Shown here piece by piece: positions 1 to 8,633 of a stretch of 64,000 nucleotides of DNA. Made by a program: the position numbers and the translations under genes. This stretch comes from Lysinibacillus sphaericus (GTDB taxonomy: Bacteria; Bacillota; Bacilli; Bacillales_A; Planococcaceae). The stretch spans positions 358,375 through 422,374 of the forward strand of contig NZ_SADV01000002.1 in the NCBI RefSeq assembly GCF_006864135.1, in the 5' to 3' direction. Under the pieces are notes generated by a model that was not told the origin of the DNA, did no database searches, and worked only from the letters and a program-made list of their open reading frames with translations. The first letter of the stretch is position 1. Every line of letters begins with the position of its first letter.

Positions 1-1143
1 TTGCCCTTCATAAAGTATTACACGAACGTCTTCTTTCAAAACATCATTCACGTAAACACTTCGTTCATCCTCAAATAATAGTGGATATGTGCCATTTTCT
101 TGAGCAGCATTCAACTTAAAATAAGACGTTTTTGCATCTAATACCTCGGATAAAAGATCGTCCATTGATGCAGGGGAAATCGGCTCTTCCCCAATTTTAT
201 TCAAAGCTTCCTGCCATGTCGACTCTTGATTAGCTGTCATATATTCTTTTAACGTCTTCACGATTTTCTTTGTTTTATCTGAGCCAATCGTATCTTTCAC
301 TAAATAGGATGCCACCACTTCCGGCAACCATGTCGGTGAATCTTTAAACTTATATTGCGACTTTATTTGTGACAGTATAACTTCCTGTTCAACAGCTTGT
401 TCCGTTAGCTCTGGTAAAAATAAAAGTCGGTCATCATGTTCTTTCACTGGATTCTTTTCTTGAATAATAGCAATATGTTGATCATTCAAAAACTTAAAAT
501 TCTCCAATGATTTCAAGAAATCCTTCGAAATAGCTCCCGGGGCATAAATAGACAATACAGGAGTTTGCTCTTGTACTTTTAAATTAGCCGTTTGCCAATA
601 AATATCACGAACTGTACCATATCCACTAAACATTGTATAGTTAACAAGTGATAGTTTTTGCTGACCTACTAAAGGCAAGCCCGTTACCCACTGACCAACA
701 ATTTTACTATCCGTTGAAATATGTACAACAGAGTAAGATGATTCACCATTCGTTAATGTGGCGAAAGCATTTTGGATGAGCATTTTATCTTTTAAGCCAT
801 CCTTAATTGGAATTATGTATGAAACAGATTGTGATTTAGTCTCCCCTTTTTGAAAATACGAGACTTCTTTTGATAAGCGATCACAACTTTTTTCGTTATC
901 GATAAAGCAACTAGGATTTATCGCATTTTCTGGCCACTCTATCTTCACTTTTTGGTTGGGTAAATTTTTAAAATGTTGACGAATATCCAAACTATTTTCT
1001 CGATAGACAATTTCTATCTCTTGTGAATAACGGAATTCGCCATCGCCTGTCTCTAAGTCAGAAGAATAAGCATGGTACTGAAAAAATAACGTTCCGGTAA
1101 TGATTAGTGCTAGAATAGAAAAAAAACTCATTGCAAATTTCAT
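1..1143 (-). CDS. Exported protein of unknown function, 3' end outside the window
   Basis: The frame is open for 381 codons from an ATG at 1143 and runs off the left edge, so the C-terminus is missing. A GGGAGGT ribosome-binding site lies 7 nt before the ATG. Residues 1-20 (MKFAMSFFSILALIITGTLF) are a signal anchor or uncleaved signal; the rest is hydrophilic and probably outside the membrane. A Cys pair occurs near residues 77-85. I do not recognise the family. It is divergent from the gene at 1200, with about 55 bp between them. Confidence 0.75.
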   Translation of the reverse strand, partial: MKFAMSFFSILALIITGTLFFQYHAYSSDLETGDGEFRYSQEIEIVYRENSLDIRQHFKNLPNQKVKIEWPENAINPSCFIDNEKSCDRLSKEVSYFQKGETKSQSVSYIIPIKDGLKDKMLIQNAFATLTNGESSYSVVHISTDSKIVGQWVTGLPLVGQQKLSLVNYTMFSGYGTVRDIYWQTANLKVQEQTPVLSIYAPGAISKDFLKSLENFKFLNDQHIAIIQEKNPVKEHDDRLLFLPELTEQAVEQEVILSQIKSQYKFKDSPTWLPEVVASYLVKDTIGSDKTKKIVKTLKEYMTANQESTWQEALNKIGEEPISPASMDDLLSEVLDAKTSYFKLNAAQENGTYPLLFEDERSVYVNDVLKEDVRVILYEGQ

Positions 1144-1199
1144 GTGCTTGACCTCCCGCAGCATGATACTATGTGTATTGGAAAGGATGTGCAATTTTT

Positions 1200-1589
1200 A
1201 TGCCACAACAATTTATAGAATTAGGTGAGGGCTATGGTGATGTTTATGAGCTACTTGAAATAGTGAGAACCAACCAAGATCGCTTCCACCAAGCCTTTAT
1301 ACTAACATCCACTAAAGAAGAAAAAAAGGTTGCCTCTTTAGCAGTCGCTTTAAAACCAGTCGGTGAAAGTAAATTCATGCCGATTTATATTTGTCGAGAA
1401 GGCATCCCTTATAATGAAGAGCAGCCTTCGCAGCGACAAAAAATGTTTGAAGAAAGTATTAAACGACTAGATCGAAAAGCGGTTGTTGTAGAAATAAAGC
1501 ACTCTTCTATATTTTCGGAATCAAAACTATTTTATCAATACTTAATTGGAATAATGAGACTTCATCACTATATTCCATCGTTGACATAG
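1200..1589 (+). CDS. Conserved Bacillales protein, DUF7147-like (129 aa)
   Basis: A small soluble protein opening MPQQFIELGEGYGDVYELLE, with an internal PIYICREGIPY segment and an FYQYLIGIMRLHHYIP C-terminus. I recall similar proteins next to ylbG in Bacillus cereus relatives, where some are labelled methylthioribose kinase without visible kinase motifs; none are visible here. The ATG at 1200 is chosen because AAAGGATG lies about 10 nt upstream; a longer frame from 1173 lacks such a site. It converges on ylbG with a 2-bp gap. Function unknown. Confidence 0.7.
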   Translation: MPQQFIELGEGYGDVYELLEIVRTNQDRFHQAFILTSTKEEKKVASLAVALKPVGESKFMPIYICREGIPYNEEQPSQRQKMFEESIKRLDRKAVVVEIKHSSIFSESKLFYQYLIGIMRLHHYIPSLT

Positions 1590-1591
1590 TA

Positions 1592-1864
1592 TTATAGACC
1601 CGCTTTGTAGTCATATTCTTTCGCTTTATCTGGTTTTGCATTTTCATACTCAGTTTTAACAAATGGACGATAAGACTTTACAACGTCTTTCACAAATGGA
1701 AGGCGTTGTAGTTTTGTTGTCATTGGTTCAATTTCCTCTCGCTCGCAATAAATTACTACATATTTTTGCCTCCGAGAAATATAAAGAACATGACCATATT
1801 TTCGAAGAGACTTCGCATGTTTTAATTGATGGACGTAAACGATTAGTCCTTGGCGTTCGTTCAT
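1592..1864 (-). CDS. ylbG: YlbG family protein (UPF0298)
   Basis: A 90-residue protein that closely follows B. subtilis YlbG: an RQGLIVYV start, [21 protein letters not shown] in the centre, and [18 protein letters not shown] at the end. The start is ATG 1864, since GAGGGG lies 6 nt upstream; the longer frame to 1900 has no site. In B. subtilis ylbG follows ylbF directly. Here about 5.7 kb of other genes lie between them. Biochemical function is not established. Confidence 0.9.
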   Translation of the reverse strand: MNERQGLIVYVHQLKHAKSLRKYGHVLYISRRQKYVVIYCEREEIEPMTTKLQRLPFVKDVVKSYRPFVKTEYENAKPDKAKEYDYKAGL

Positions 1865-2049
1865 AGTATTCCCCTCATTTCTTACATAAAAGAATACCAT
1901 AGACCGGAAAATGATAGCAACAGAGTTTAGCTGACAGAACGCTCAATTTTCCGTTATAATGGAAAAGCATACAACTTTGACTACACGTTTTAGATTCACT
2001 TATGTAAGTTATAGAGTTCTAGTTTACGTTAGATTGCTCACTGAAAAAT

Positions 2050-2071
2050 CAATTATGCCTAGGCATAATTG
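2050..2071. repeat. 22-bp perfect palindrome built on AATTATGCC/GGCATAATT
   Basis: Positions 2050-2071 read the same on both strands (CAATTATGCC TAGGCATAATTG). It is followed by GTAGCTGACGCTTTGC, a phrase shared with the long interspersed elements at 14957 and 36083. A near copy with two changes is at 13220-13239. It lies in the 310-bp gap between ylbG and the glycerophosphodiesterase gene and is probably a fragment of the intergenic repeat family. Confidence 0.7.
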
Positions 2072-2174
2072 TAGCTGACGCTTTGCTCTCGCTACACAAT
2101 ACAATTGCTGAAAAAGTGAAAAAGTGAAATTGCCAGTACTATTTATATTAATTTAATCGTTAAGGAGGACGAAT

Positions 2175-3080
2175 ATGGGTAAGAAAACAAAGATTGCTCT
2201 TGCAATCGCAGCGGCAAGTGCAGCTGCTTGGGCAGGTAGTAAAGCTATTTCTAAACCTCAACAACGAGAGGGGAAACAAGCATTACAATTTGATCACCCA
2301 ATTATTCTCGCACATCGTGGCGGTGCTCATATAGCACCTGAGCATACAATGCCTGCTTTTGAAAAAGCCGCACAGTTAGGTGTTGACGGCTTTGAAATAG
2401 ATATTCGCTTAACCAAAGATGAGGAAATTATCGTTTTCCACGATGATACTGTCGATCGTACGACAGATGGCTATGGACTTGTTGCAGATATGACTTTTGC
2501 GGAAATAAATGCATTAAACCACGGTTATCAATTCGAAGATTTAAATGGGGGATATCCTTATCGAGATGAAAAAATAGACGTTGTATCATTACGTGAACTA
2601 TTAGAAACTTATCCAAACATGTTAGTAAATATTGATATTAAAGATGCACCAGATACGTATGAAGGAAGTTTAATGCCATCTAAACTATGGCGTTTAATTG
2701 AAGAACTTGGTGCTGAGAATCGAGTAGTTGTCACAAGCTTTTACGGTGAACAGATCGATCGCTTTAATTTATATGCACAAAATCAAGTAGCGCTCGGTGC
2801 AGGTGAATCAGATGTTCGTAAAGCATTTGCTTCTTTCTCAAGCCAGTTTGGACACTTATATCATCCAAAGGTAGACGTATTCCAGATACCGCCTAAATCA
2901 GGAGTAATCACACTGGAATCTCCGAAGTTTATCCAGTTTCTAAACAATTTAAACATTCCTGTTCATTATTGGACTATCAATGACGTAGCAACAATGAATA
3001 AATTAATTCACAACGGTGCAAAAGGTATTATTACAGATCGACCTGATATTGCTGTAGAATTACTACAAAAACAAAAATAA
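2175..3080 (+). CDS. Glycerophosphodiester phosphodiesterase, membrane-anchored
   Basis: 301 residues. GDPD enzymes hydrolyse glycerophosphodiesters to glycerol-3-phosphate and an alcohol. An N-terminal Ala-rich hydrophobic segment (residues 6-21) suggests export or anchoring. The catalytic signature is clear: ILAHRGGAHIAPEHT near residues 44-58, then DGFEIDIRLTKDEEIIVFHDDTVDRTT near 71-97, supplying the His-Arg, Glu-Asp metal ligands and HD. The C-terminus has the expected VHYWTIND and GAKGIITDRPD. An AAGGAGG site sits 7 nt before ATG 2175. It is monocistronic, followed by two tandem terminators. Substrate cannot be told from sequence. Confidence 0.9.
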   Translation: MGKKTKIALAIAAASAAAWAGSKAISKPQQREGKQALQFDHPIILAHRGGAHIAPEHTMPAFEKAAQLGVDGFEIDIRLTKDEEIIVFHDDTVDRTTDGYGLVADMTFAEINALNHGYQFEDLNGGYPYRDEKIDVVSLRELLETYPNMLVNIDIKDAPDTYEGSLMPSKLWRLIEELGAENRVVVTSFYGEQIDRFNLYAQNQVALGAGESDVRKAFASFSSQFGHLYHPKVDVFQIPPKSGVITLESPKFIQFLNNLNIPVHYWTINDVATMNKLIHNGAKGIITDRPDIAVELLQKQK

Positions 3081-3109
3081 TAAAATGGAGATTTGGCTTC
3101 ATTTTATTA
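3078..3109 (+). terminator. Terminator 1 after the GDPD gene
   Basis: The inverted repeat TAATAAAATGGAG / CTTCATTTTATTA with a 6-nt loop starts at the stop codon. It is AU-rich with no long T run, so on its own it may be weak. Confidence 0.5.
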
Positions 3110-3125
3110 TAATTAACACTTAATT

Positions 3126-3161
3126 GGTGAGGGCCTTCTTTTAACAGCCCTTACCTTTTTT
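3126..3161 (+). terminator. Terminator 2 after the GDPD gene
   Basis: GGTGAGGG pairs with CCCTTACC (one G-T wobble) and is followed by TTTTTT: a classic intrinsic terminator. Confidence 0.75.
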
Positions 3162-3456
3162 AATTTCTCTACCTATTATAATTAGCGGGTACAAAGACAG
3201 CTGCCCTATATGATGAATTTTATGCGCAATAACTTGGTGCAAAATCTCATTTTTAGTATAAGCATTTATACCCAAAGAGCCGCGTCCTATTGTTGAAGAT
3301 CACAAAATATAAAAAATAACGACTGCATACATACGTTGTAATGAAGTAAACTATATTATTAAAAGCACAAATGATTTTGTTCTTTATTACTCTTCAACAG
3401 GAGTTGGATAATTACAGAATATTAGGTAGGGATTACAAAAAAGAAGGAGAGATACG

Positions 3457-3564
3457 ATGTTCGATCAAGTTGCGTATTTGATTTTTCAAGCACTGGTAAT
3501 TCTAACGGTTTTGGTTGTTGTGGTTGGCATCCCTCTTGGGGATACACTGTTTAGAAAAAAATAA
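3457..3564 (+). CDS. 35-residue single-span membrane peptide, unrecognised
   Basis: A short frame with a strong GAAGGAGA site 5 nt before ATG 3457. It encodes MFDQVAYLIFQALVILTVLV, then a further Val-rich stretch and PLGDTLFRKK. About 22 consecutive hydrophobic residues form one transmembrane helix; the C-terminus is Lys/Arg-rich, favouring an N-out, C-in orientation. An intrinsic terminator begins at the stop codon, so it looks like a self-contained transcription unit. No family recognised; it could be a regulator of a membrane protein or a stress peptide (inference). Confidence 0.6.
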   Translation: MFDQVAYLIFQALVILTVLVVVVGIPLGDTLFRKK

Positions 3565-3594
3565 AACTGTATCCAAATGGATGCAGTTTTTTGA
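3564..3594 (+). terminator. Terminator of the 35-residue peptide gene
   Basis: AAACTGTATCC / GGATGCAGTTT with an AAAT loop, running into TTTTTTG. The stem directly follows the stop codon. Confidence 0.8.
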
Positions 3595-3692
3595 TTTTAC
3601 CATCTTGCTTCGTTTCTATAATAGATTTAGGGATTGGTGAAAAATAGTGAACCATATTGAAGTCAAGCACTCGTTACTTTAAGTACATTTCT

Positions 3693-4144
3693 TCACAAAT
3701 TTCTCGTGATAATGCTTGGAATTTTTCTTAACCATACTATAACGGTAACTGCTATACTTAAAATTCCACTTATTAAAGTCACCCCAAAAAAAATTCTCCC
3801 TCCAATAGTTGAAAAACACATATATAACCTGTTAATCCCCAAAAGCCAATTGCCCATTTAGTATTGCGTTTTATTAAATAGTAGCCAATTACACTCAGAA
3901 TGTAGAGGACACTAACCATCATAATAGTAGGGAAAAAAGGCTGGAATTTAGCTGAATAAACAAACTAATCGAGTTGGCTAATATCATGCCCATTTGTAAT
4001 ACCAATGTTAAATAACTCTGTAAACGGTGTTGAATACTTCCATTCCAAAGAATTTTTTATAATGGCACTTCCCTCATACCAAGCTATACATGTTGATACA
4101 GCAAAATTAAAATTCCAATTATAAGTTGCAATATATACTTAAAC
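3693..4144 (-). pseudogene. Decayed small membrane protein gene, DUF4306/YjdJ-like
   Basis: Reading the minus strand, GGGAGGGA at 4150-4157 precedes a piece reading FKYILQLIIGILILL. A frameshift leads to AWYEGSAIIKNSLEWKYSTP and TELFNIGITNGHDISQLD, then an in-frame TAG. The frame continues as a membrane span (PTIMMVSVLYILSVIGYYLI), hits a stop, and a second frameshift gives GVTLISGILSIAVTVIVW before the end at 3693. The W-Y-E-G-S and W-K-Y-S-T-P phrases recall Bacillus DUF4306 proteins (from memory). With one stop, two shifts and no clear start codon, it is a pseudogene. Confidence 0.6.
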
Positions 4145-4200
4145 TATTTATCCCTCCCGATAAAGTTCATTATTCACGATACCAGAAACGTCCTCTTTTG

Positions 4201-5472
4201 TTAAAAATCCACTTTAAATCCATTAATCATAATGGATTTAATTTGTTCGGGCTTTAATGGTTCCTCTGACATTAACTTTAGTTTCACTTGATTTTCATCC
4301 GTAAAGGAAACTAAACTTGTCAATTCCTTATGACTTCCGTCATTATTAACAATTGTAGCCGTTAATTCTTCCGTTTCTGTCGCATCGCCTTCCCCTATGA
4401 ACGTTAAACCCAGTGGAGAAATCTTTAGCTCTTTCGCTTTCCAGTCACCAAAATTCATAGCAAATGGCACTGACTGCCCTCTCATCTCTTTTAGTTTGAA
4501 GGTTGCTTCCCAATCACCCTCCACATATTGACCAGCTGTATAAATCTTGGCCTGCAACTCATACTCAGCTAGATCGATATCCTTCACATCAAATATATTT
4601 TCCTCATAATTATAAGCATAAATGGGTGTTCCTTGTTCATCTCTCCCATAGGAATATCTCTCTGTAGGATGAATCTTCTGCCCGGCTTGATTTACCAAAT
4701 AAAATTGTCCGTGATCAATCGCATTATTGGCTGGCCACTCTATTTGCACATAGAGTTTGTCATTTTGAAGTCCTATATTTGTCATTCGCATTCCGTCATA
4801 TAGTTGAGTTTGAATATTCAATTTACCTGCAGGCAGTACATATACATCCTCTCCAGGAGACGCTCCGCCTCGAATTGTCCCATCTGGCAAAAGCTCTGTT
4901 TGTTGTTCTTTTACATCTTGTAAATCTAGTGGGAATGTTACATCCTCTAACACTGATTTATCATTTAAAAAAGAACGGATTTTCAACTTAAAATCATCTG
5001 TACTACTCCCATTAAATGACATGAATCGAACTAAGGCTGTTTTCGTTGTAGCATCATAACCAATTCTTTCCACAGTAAAAGACCTTCCTTTTGACATGGA
5101 ATAATCATAAATATCCAATGTTTCATCAATACGGTTTCCTTCAACATCCTGCAATGTCACATACACTACTGCCATATCTTCATCCCGCATTGCTGAAACG
5201 ATTTCCATTTTTATCCCATCATATTCAACAGTACTTTCTATTGGTTCAAGTAATGCAGCTATTTCAGGGCTAATTTGCCATAGCAAATTTTTTACATTGT
5301 CATTCATTGCAGCACCAACTGTAATAGAGCTAGCTAGAAATACGGTAGCCACTAATGGAATGAGCCATGTTCTCTTCCTTTTTTTCTTTACTTGGCTAAC
5401 ACCCATTTTCGCTCTTTTGTGTAAATCCTGCGGTAATGGAATCGACTCTACTGACTCTTTTAACTTATCCAT
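4201..5472 (-). CDS. DUF4179-type anti-sigma factor
   Basis: 423 residues. Residues 1-34 are a cytosolic basic segment (QVKKKRKR), residues 35-55 a single membrane span, and the rest is extracytoplasmic beta-rich sequence starting with the DUF4179 region (SPEIAALLEPIESTVEYDGIKMEI omitted in part). Proteins of this layout sit beside ECF sigma factors and hold them at the membrane. The ATG at 5472 overlaps the sigma gene's last 8 nt, so the pair is translationally coupled. The signal that releases the sigma factor is unknown. Confidence 0.85.
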   Translation of the reverse strand: MDKLKESVESIPLPQDLHKRAKMGVSQVKKKRKRTWLIPLVATVFLASSITVGAAMNDNVKNLLWQISPEIAALLEPIESTVEYDGIKMEIVSAMRDEDMAVVYVTLQDVEGNRIDETLDIYDYSMSKGRSFTVERIGYDATTKTALVRFMSFNGSSTDDFKLKIRSFLNDKSVLEDVTFPLDLQDVKEQQTELLPDGTIRGGASPGEDVYVLPAGKLNIQTQLYDGMRMTNIGLQNDKLYVQIEWPANNAIDHGQFYLVNQAGQKIHPTERYSYGRDEQGTPIYAYNYEENIFDVKDIDLAEYELQAKIYTAGQYVEGDWEATFKLKEMRGQSVPFAMNFGDWKAKELKISPLGLTFIGEGDATETEELTATIVNNDGSHKELTSLVSFTDENQVKLKLMSEEPLKPEQIKSIMINGFKVDF

Positions 5473-5992
5473 AAAAATCTGCCTCCTCTACTTGAACACG
5501 TAACTTTTTCAATGCACGATAAAGGATTGACTTTACTGTTCCTAATGGGATTTGGAGCGTGTCAGCAATTTCTTGAAAAGTATAGCCCTCATAATATTTC
5601 AGTAATACAATCCCTTTTTCATCGCTTGTTAATTCCTCTAGTATCTGTTGTAGCAAGACTTTAACGGTATGGTCACCCTGTTCAAACTGTATATTGTCTA
5701 TGTATTCATTTTGCATAGGCACAATCTTTTCTAGCTTTTTTAAACGATTCAGTGAATTACTAATGGTAATCTTAATAAGCCATGTTTTAATATACGCAGG
5801 TTCTTTTAAGCTTTCAATTTTATCGAACGCTTTATAAGCGGTTTCTTGTACAATATCTAGAGCCTCCTCTTCATTCTTTAAATAAATAAATGCCATTCGA
5901 TATATATCTGCTTCATACATTTGAAAAAGTTTTAAAAAGGCTTTTTCATTTCCTTTTTGAGCTTTTTTAATTAAACGAATAATGTAACTCAC
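5465..5992 (-). CDS. ECF RNA polymerase sigma factor
   Basis: 175 residues. Region 2 spans about 5-75 (KAFLKLFQMYEADIYRMAFI, then EALDIVQETAYKAFDKI), and region 4 about 110-165 (EGYTFQEIADTLQIPLGTVK, a helix-turn-helix). This is a short ECF factor like SigV/SigM relatives. The only conventional start is GTG 5992, but the best Shine-Dalgarno-like run (AAGGGA) directly abuts it, so spacing is poor and the start is uncertain. It forms an operon with the anti-sigma gene. I could not identify its own promoter motif confidently. Confidence 0.85.
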   Translation of the reverse strand: MSYIIRLIKKAQKGNEKAFLKLFQMYEADIYRMAFIYLKNEEEALDIVQETAYKAFDKIESLKEPAYIKTWLIKITISNSLNRLKKLEKIVPMQNEYIDNIQFEQGDHTVKVLLQQILEELTSDEKGIVLLKYYEGYTFQEIADTLQIPLGTVKSILYRALKKLRVQVEEADFYG

Positions 5993-6344
5993 TCCCTTCT
6001 ATACATTAGACAATTTAGTTCATGATTTAGCTTAACTAATTTACATTTTCCCATAAAAAAATAGGAAGAATATTCTCCCTACGATTTCATTTATATTATT
6101 CCAATTAATTTTTAATAAGATCTTATTACGAAGGACTGCCCGAATGTCTAATACGGTAAAAAGAATATAAGTAGTCCATTTTGATTTGCAAAAACTATTC
6201 CAACTTATAAAGAAAACTGCCCCGTTAGCCATCCATGAAGCGCAAAATTCAGCTCTTCACCACAGAAAACGAAAGATAATGAAGTTTAATCTGCTCTCGT
6301 TAGTTGAATAGCAACAATCTTTAAGAAAACAGCCAAAATCTAAT
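5993..6344. other. Gene-poor gap between the ECF sigma gene and the dehydrogenase gene
   Basis: AT-rich sequence with no convincing gene. A 63-codon minus-strand frame (6041-6232) has no ribosome-binding site and no recognisable motif. A promoter for the sigma operon should lie near 5995-6060 but no consensus can be called. Confidence 0.4.
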
Positions 6345-6370
6345 AAAAGCGGGGCTGAAGAAAACCCCAC
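6345..6370 (-). terminator. Terminator of the tartrate/malate dehydrogenase gene
   Basis: On the minus strand GTGGGG, a 10-nt loop and CCCCGC are followed by TTTTATT, starting 17 bp beyond the stop codon. Confidence 0.65.
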
Positions 6371-6386
6371 TGTTTAAAGTTTTGCT

Positions 6387-7439
6387 TTATTGTAGATGAT
6401 GTAATACAGCATCCGTTACATCACGTAATGTCGCTGTTCCGCCCAAATCGCCTGTTTTAATACCTTTTGCTAGTGTCGCTTCCATCGCATTCAGCACTTT
6501 TGTACCAATTTCATGATAGCCTAAGAAATCAAGCATCATTTTACCTGTCCAAATTTGTCCAAGCGGATTTGCTATACCTTGTCCTGCAATGTCAGGAGCA
6601 GAGCCATGAACTGGTTCAAACATGGATGGATATTGTCTTTCTATATTTAAATTTGCAGCTGGAGCAATTCCGATACTTCCCATAATCGCACCACCTAAGT
6701 CTGTTAAAATATCCCCAAATAAATTGGATGCAACAATGACATCAAAGTTTTCTGGCTTCATTACTAAAAAGGCAGCTAAAGCATCAATATGATTAGATAC
6801 TTGTCCTATATTCTCGTAATCTTTACCTACTTGCGCAAATATTTCATCCCAAAAAGGCATACTGTATGTAATTCCGTTAGATTTTGTGGCACTTGTAACA
6901 TGCTGGCGTCGAGTTTTCGCCATTTCAAATGCATATCGCATTGCACGCTCTGTTCCCTTCCTTGTAAAAATAGCATTTTGGATAGCGACCTCATCCTGTC
7001 CACTATGTATTCTGCCACCACTCTCAGCATACTCTCCCTCTGAGTTTTCACGTACAACAACAAAATCAAAGCCATTTGGGTTACGTAAAGGTGAAGGTAA
7101 ACCTTGAAGTAATTTTGCTGGACGCACATTAATAGATTGCTTCATCTCACGGCGGATTTTAATAAGTAGGCCCCATAATGAAATATGGTCTGGTACTAAA
7201 TCTGGCATGCCTACAGCACCTAAAAAGATTTGATCGTAATCTTTCAAAATTTCAATACCATTATCAGGCATCATTTTACCTGTCTCTAAATAATAATCAC
7301 AACCCCATGGGAATGTGGTCCATTCAATTTGAAAGCTGCCATCTAATTGAGCGGCTTTATCAAGAACTTCTATCGCCGCTGGTACTACCTCTTTACCAAT
7401 CCCATCTCCTGGTATAACGGCAATTCGATAAGTCTTCAT
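6387..7439 (-). CDS. Tartrate dehydrogenase / D-malate dehydrogenase (YcsA-like)
   Basis: 350 residues, beta-decarboxylating dehydrogenase fold. The enzyme is NAD and Mn/Mg dependent and oxidises tartrate or decarboxylates D-malate. Seen: VIPGDGIGKEVVPAA at 8-22, the substrate loop LWGLLIKIRREMKQSINVRP near 108-127, VRENSEGEYAESGGR near 139-153, and the metal-site region ASNLFGDILTDLGGA near 238-252. FEPVHGSAPDIAGQGIANP near 272-290 is the cofactor loop. The LWGLL...R substitution separates it from isopropylmalate dehydrogenase. Monocistronic. Exact substrate preference cannot be fixed from sequence. Confidence 0.85.
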   Translation of the reverse strand: MKTYRIAVIPGDGIGKEVVPAAIEVLDKAAQLDGSFQIEWTTFPWGCDYYLETGKMMPDNGIEILKDYDQIFLGAVGMPDLVPDHISLWGLLIKIRREMKQSINVRPAKLLQGLPSPLRNPNGFDFVVVRENSEGEYAESGGRIHSGQDEVAIQNAIFTRKGTERAMRYAFEMAKTRRQHVTSATKSNGITYSMPFWDEIFAQVGKDYENIGQVSNHIDALAAFLVMKPENFDVIVASNLFGDILTDLGGAIMGSIGIAPAANLNIERQYPSMFEPVHGSAPDIAGQGIANPLGQIWTGKMMLDFLGYHEIGTKVLNAMEATLAKGIKTGDLGGTATLRDVTDAVLHHLQ

Positions 7440-7533
7440 CTGTTAATCCTCCTTTAATTTCTATAACACCTATGCAATGACTATACAATTTTTCTGCAGT
7501 AATTACACCCTGATGTTTACGGCTGTCGCAGTA

Positions 7534-7578
7534 TAAAAAAAGACTGTATAGAAACTCACCCGAGTTTGCATACAGTCT
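7534..7578 (-). terminator. Terminator of ylbF
   Basis: 17-nt arms AGACTGTATGCAAACTC and GAGTTTCTATACAGTCT (one mismatch) with a short loop, then TTTTTTATA on the minus strand, 21 bp past the ylbF stop. Confidence 0.85.
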
Positions 7579-7598
7579 AAGAAAAAGTATTACCTTGT

Positions 7599-8045
7599 TT
7601 ATGCAGAGCAAGAGCAAGAACCGCCTGAGCCACATCCTCCACCACATGAAGAACCTGATGCAAAGAACGGATTACTTACAGGAACTTTTACCGCTTCTGA
7701 AACATTTTTCCCTATAAGTAAGCTTATTTGATCAAGTAAATCTTGAAAATCGTTCTCAGCAATTCTTAAAGCTGAAACCTTTCCATTTAAATCGAGTGCG
7801 CGCTTTTGCTGACGAATCGATTTCATAATTGTATGATAGTCCGGATGATATTTTCCGAAACGTTGTACATCTTCATACTGCTCTTTCATGCGATTAAATG
7901 CATAAATAGCTTCGACTATTTGGACATCGCTATACACAGCATCATATGCTTGCTGTAGCATTTTCGCAGGTTCAGAGGAAAGAATCATCTCACAAAGCGC
8001 ATCGGCCTCATCCAAAATGATTGCCCAGTCAGAGGTCATCATCAT
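7599..8045 (-). CDS. ylbF: YlbF, subunit of the YlbF-YmcA-YaaT complex
   Basis: 148 residues, matching the 149-residue B. subtilis protein. Seen: KEQYEDVQRFGKYHPDYHTI in the helical core and the Cys/Gly-rich tail SSCGGGCGSGGSCSC. In B. subtilis this protein joins YmcA and YaaT in a complex that carries iron-sulfur clusters, partners RNase Y in mRNA processing and influences sporulation, competence and biofilm formation. The start at ATG 8045 is preferred because GGGGGA lies 7 nt upstream; the longer frame to 8075 has no such site. It is divergent from the thioesterase gene. Confidence 0.9.
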   Translation of the reverse strand: MMMTSDWAIILDEADALCEMILSSEPAKMLQQAYDAVYSDVQIVEAIYAFNRMKEQYEDVQRFGKYHPDYHTIMKSIRQQKRALDLNGKVSALRIAENDFQDLLDQISLLIGKNVSEAVKVPVSNPFFASGSSCGGGCGSGGSCSCSA

Positions 8046-8132
8046 TTTTAATTCCCCCAATCTCTTTTCCATCATAACAGATTTTATGGTAATTTTACAT
8101 TATTGATATTTTTAAATGAAGGAGTTTTTAAA

Positions 8133-8633
8133 TTGGTACCATCGTCTAAAAAAGAAATAGAGCAATTACTTGCAGAGATTTTACAACATAGTACAGCTGA
8201 AGATGAGGAAGTATTACTACATTTATTGTCTGGCCTTCACGATAAGCAACAAGGTATTCATCGACGCTATATTAATGCTGCCTTACACATGGTTGGCGAA
8301 TTTGAGCCTGAAATTAGCGAAGTTCGCATGCCCATTACACCTGTTATCCATAATACCATTAAGGTACCACACGGCGGGATTATTGCAACAATTGCAGATG
8401 CAGCAATGGGAGGACTTGCTTCACGTTCAGTGCCAGAAGGCTTTAATGTTGTCACAACAAATATGAATATCACTTATATTGCTACAACAACCAACAAAGA
8501 ACTTATTGCTCGTGGACGTTTCGTACATAAAGGGCGTCAGACACTTGTGATGGAATGTGATATCGAGGATGAGACAGGACGAAAACTTGCTATTGCGACA
8601 GGTTCTTTCTTTGTCATTCAACGCCGTCCTTAG
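8133..8633 (+). CDS. PaaI-family hotdog thioesterase
   Basis: 166 residues. A single hotdog domain with the PaaI-type motif HGGIIATIADAAMGGLASRS near residues 83-102 and a strand pair NMNITYIATTTNKELIARGR near 113-132. The family hydrolyses acyl-CoA thioesters; the Asp in IADAAMG is the usual catalytic or water-orienting residue. TTG 8133 is taken as start because AAGGAG lies 8 nt before it; the frame upstream of it has no site. Its last 20 bp overlap the convergent murE-like gene. Substrate unknown. Confidence 0.8.
   Translation: MVPSSKKEIEQLLAEILQHSTAEDEEVLLHLLSGLHDKQQGIHRRYINAALHMVGEFEPEISEVRMPITPVIHNTIKVPHGGIIATIADAAMGGLASRSVPEGFNVVTTNMNITYIATTTNKELIARGRFVHKGRQTLVMECDIEDETGRKLAIATGSFFVIQRRP

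Noticed and set aside
3200..3320. Possible C-terminal coding remnant near PKEPRPIVEDHKI
   Set aside because: Too short and not recognisable; no start or upstream domain.
6041..6232. 63-codon minus-strand frame
   Set aside because: No ribosome-binding site and AT-rich random-looking composition.
6827..7129. 100-codon frame opposite the dehydrogenase reading
   Set aside because: Shadow of a well-supported gene in another frame.
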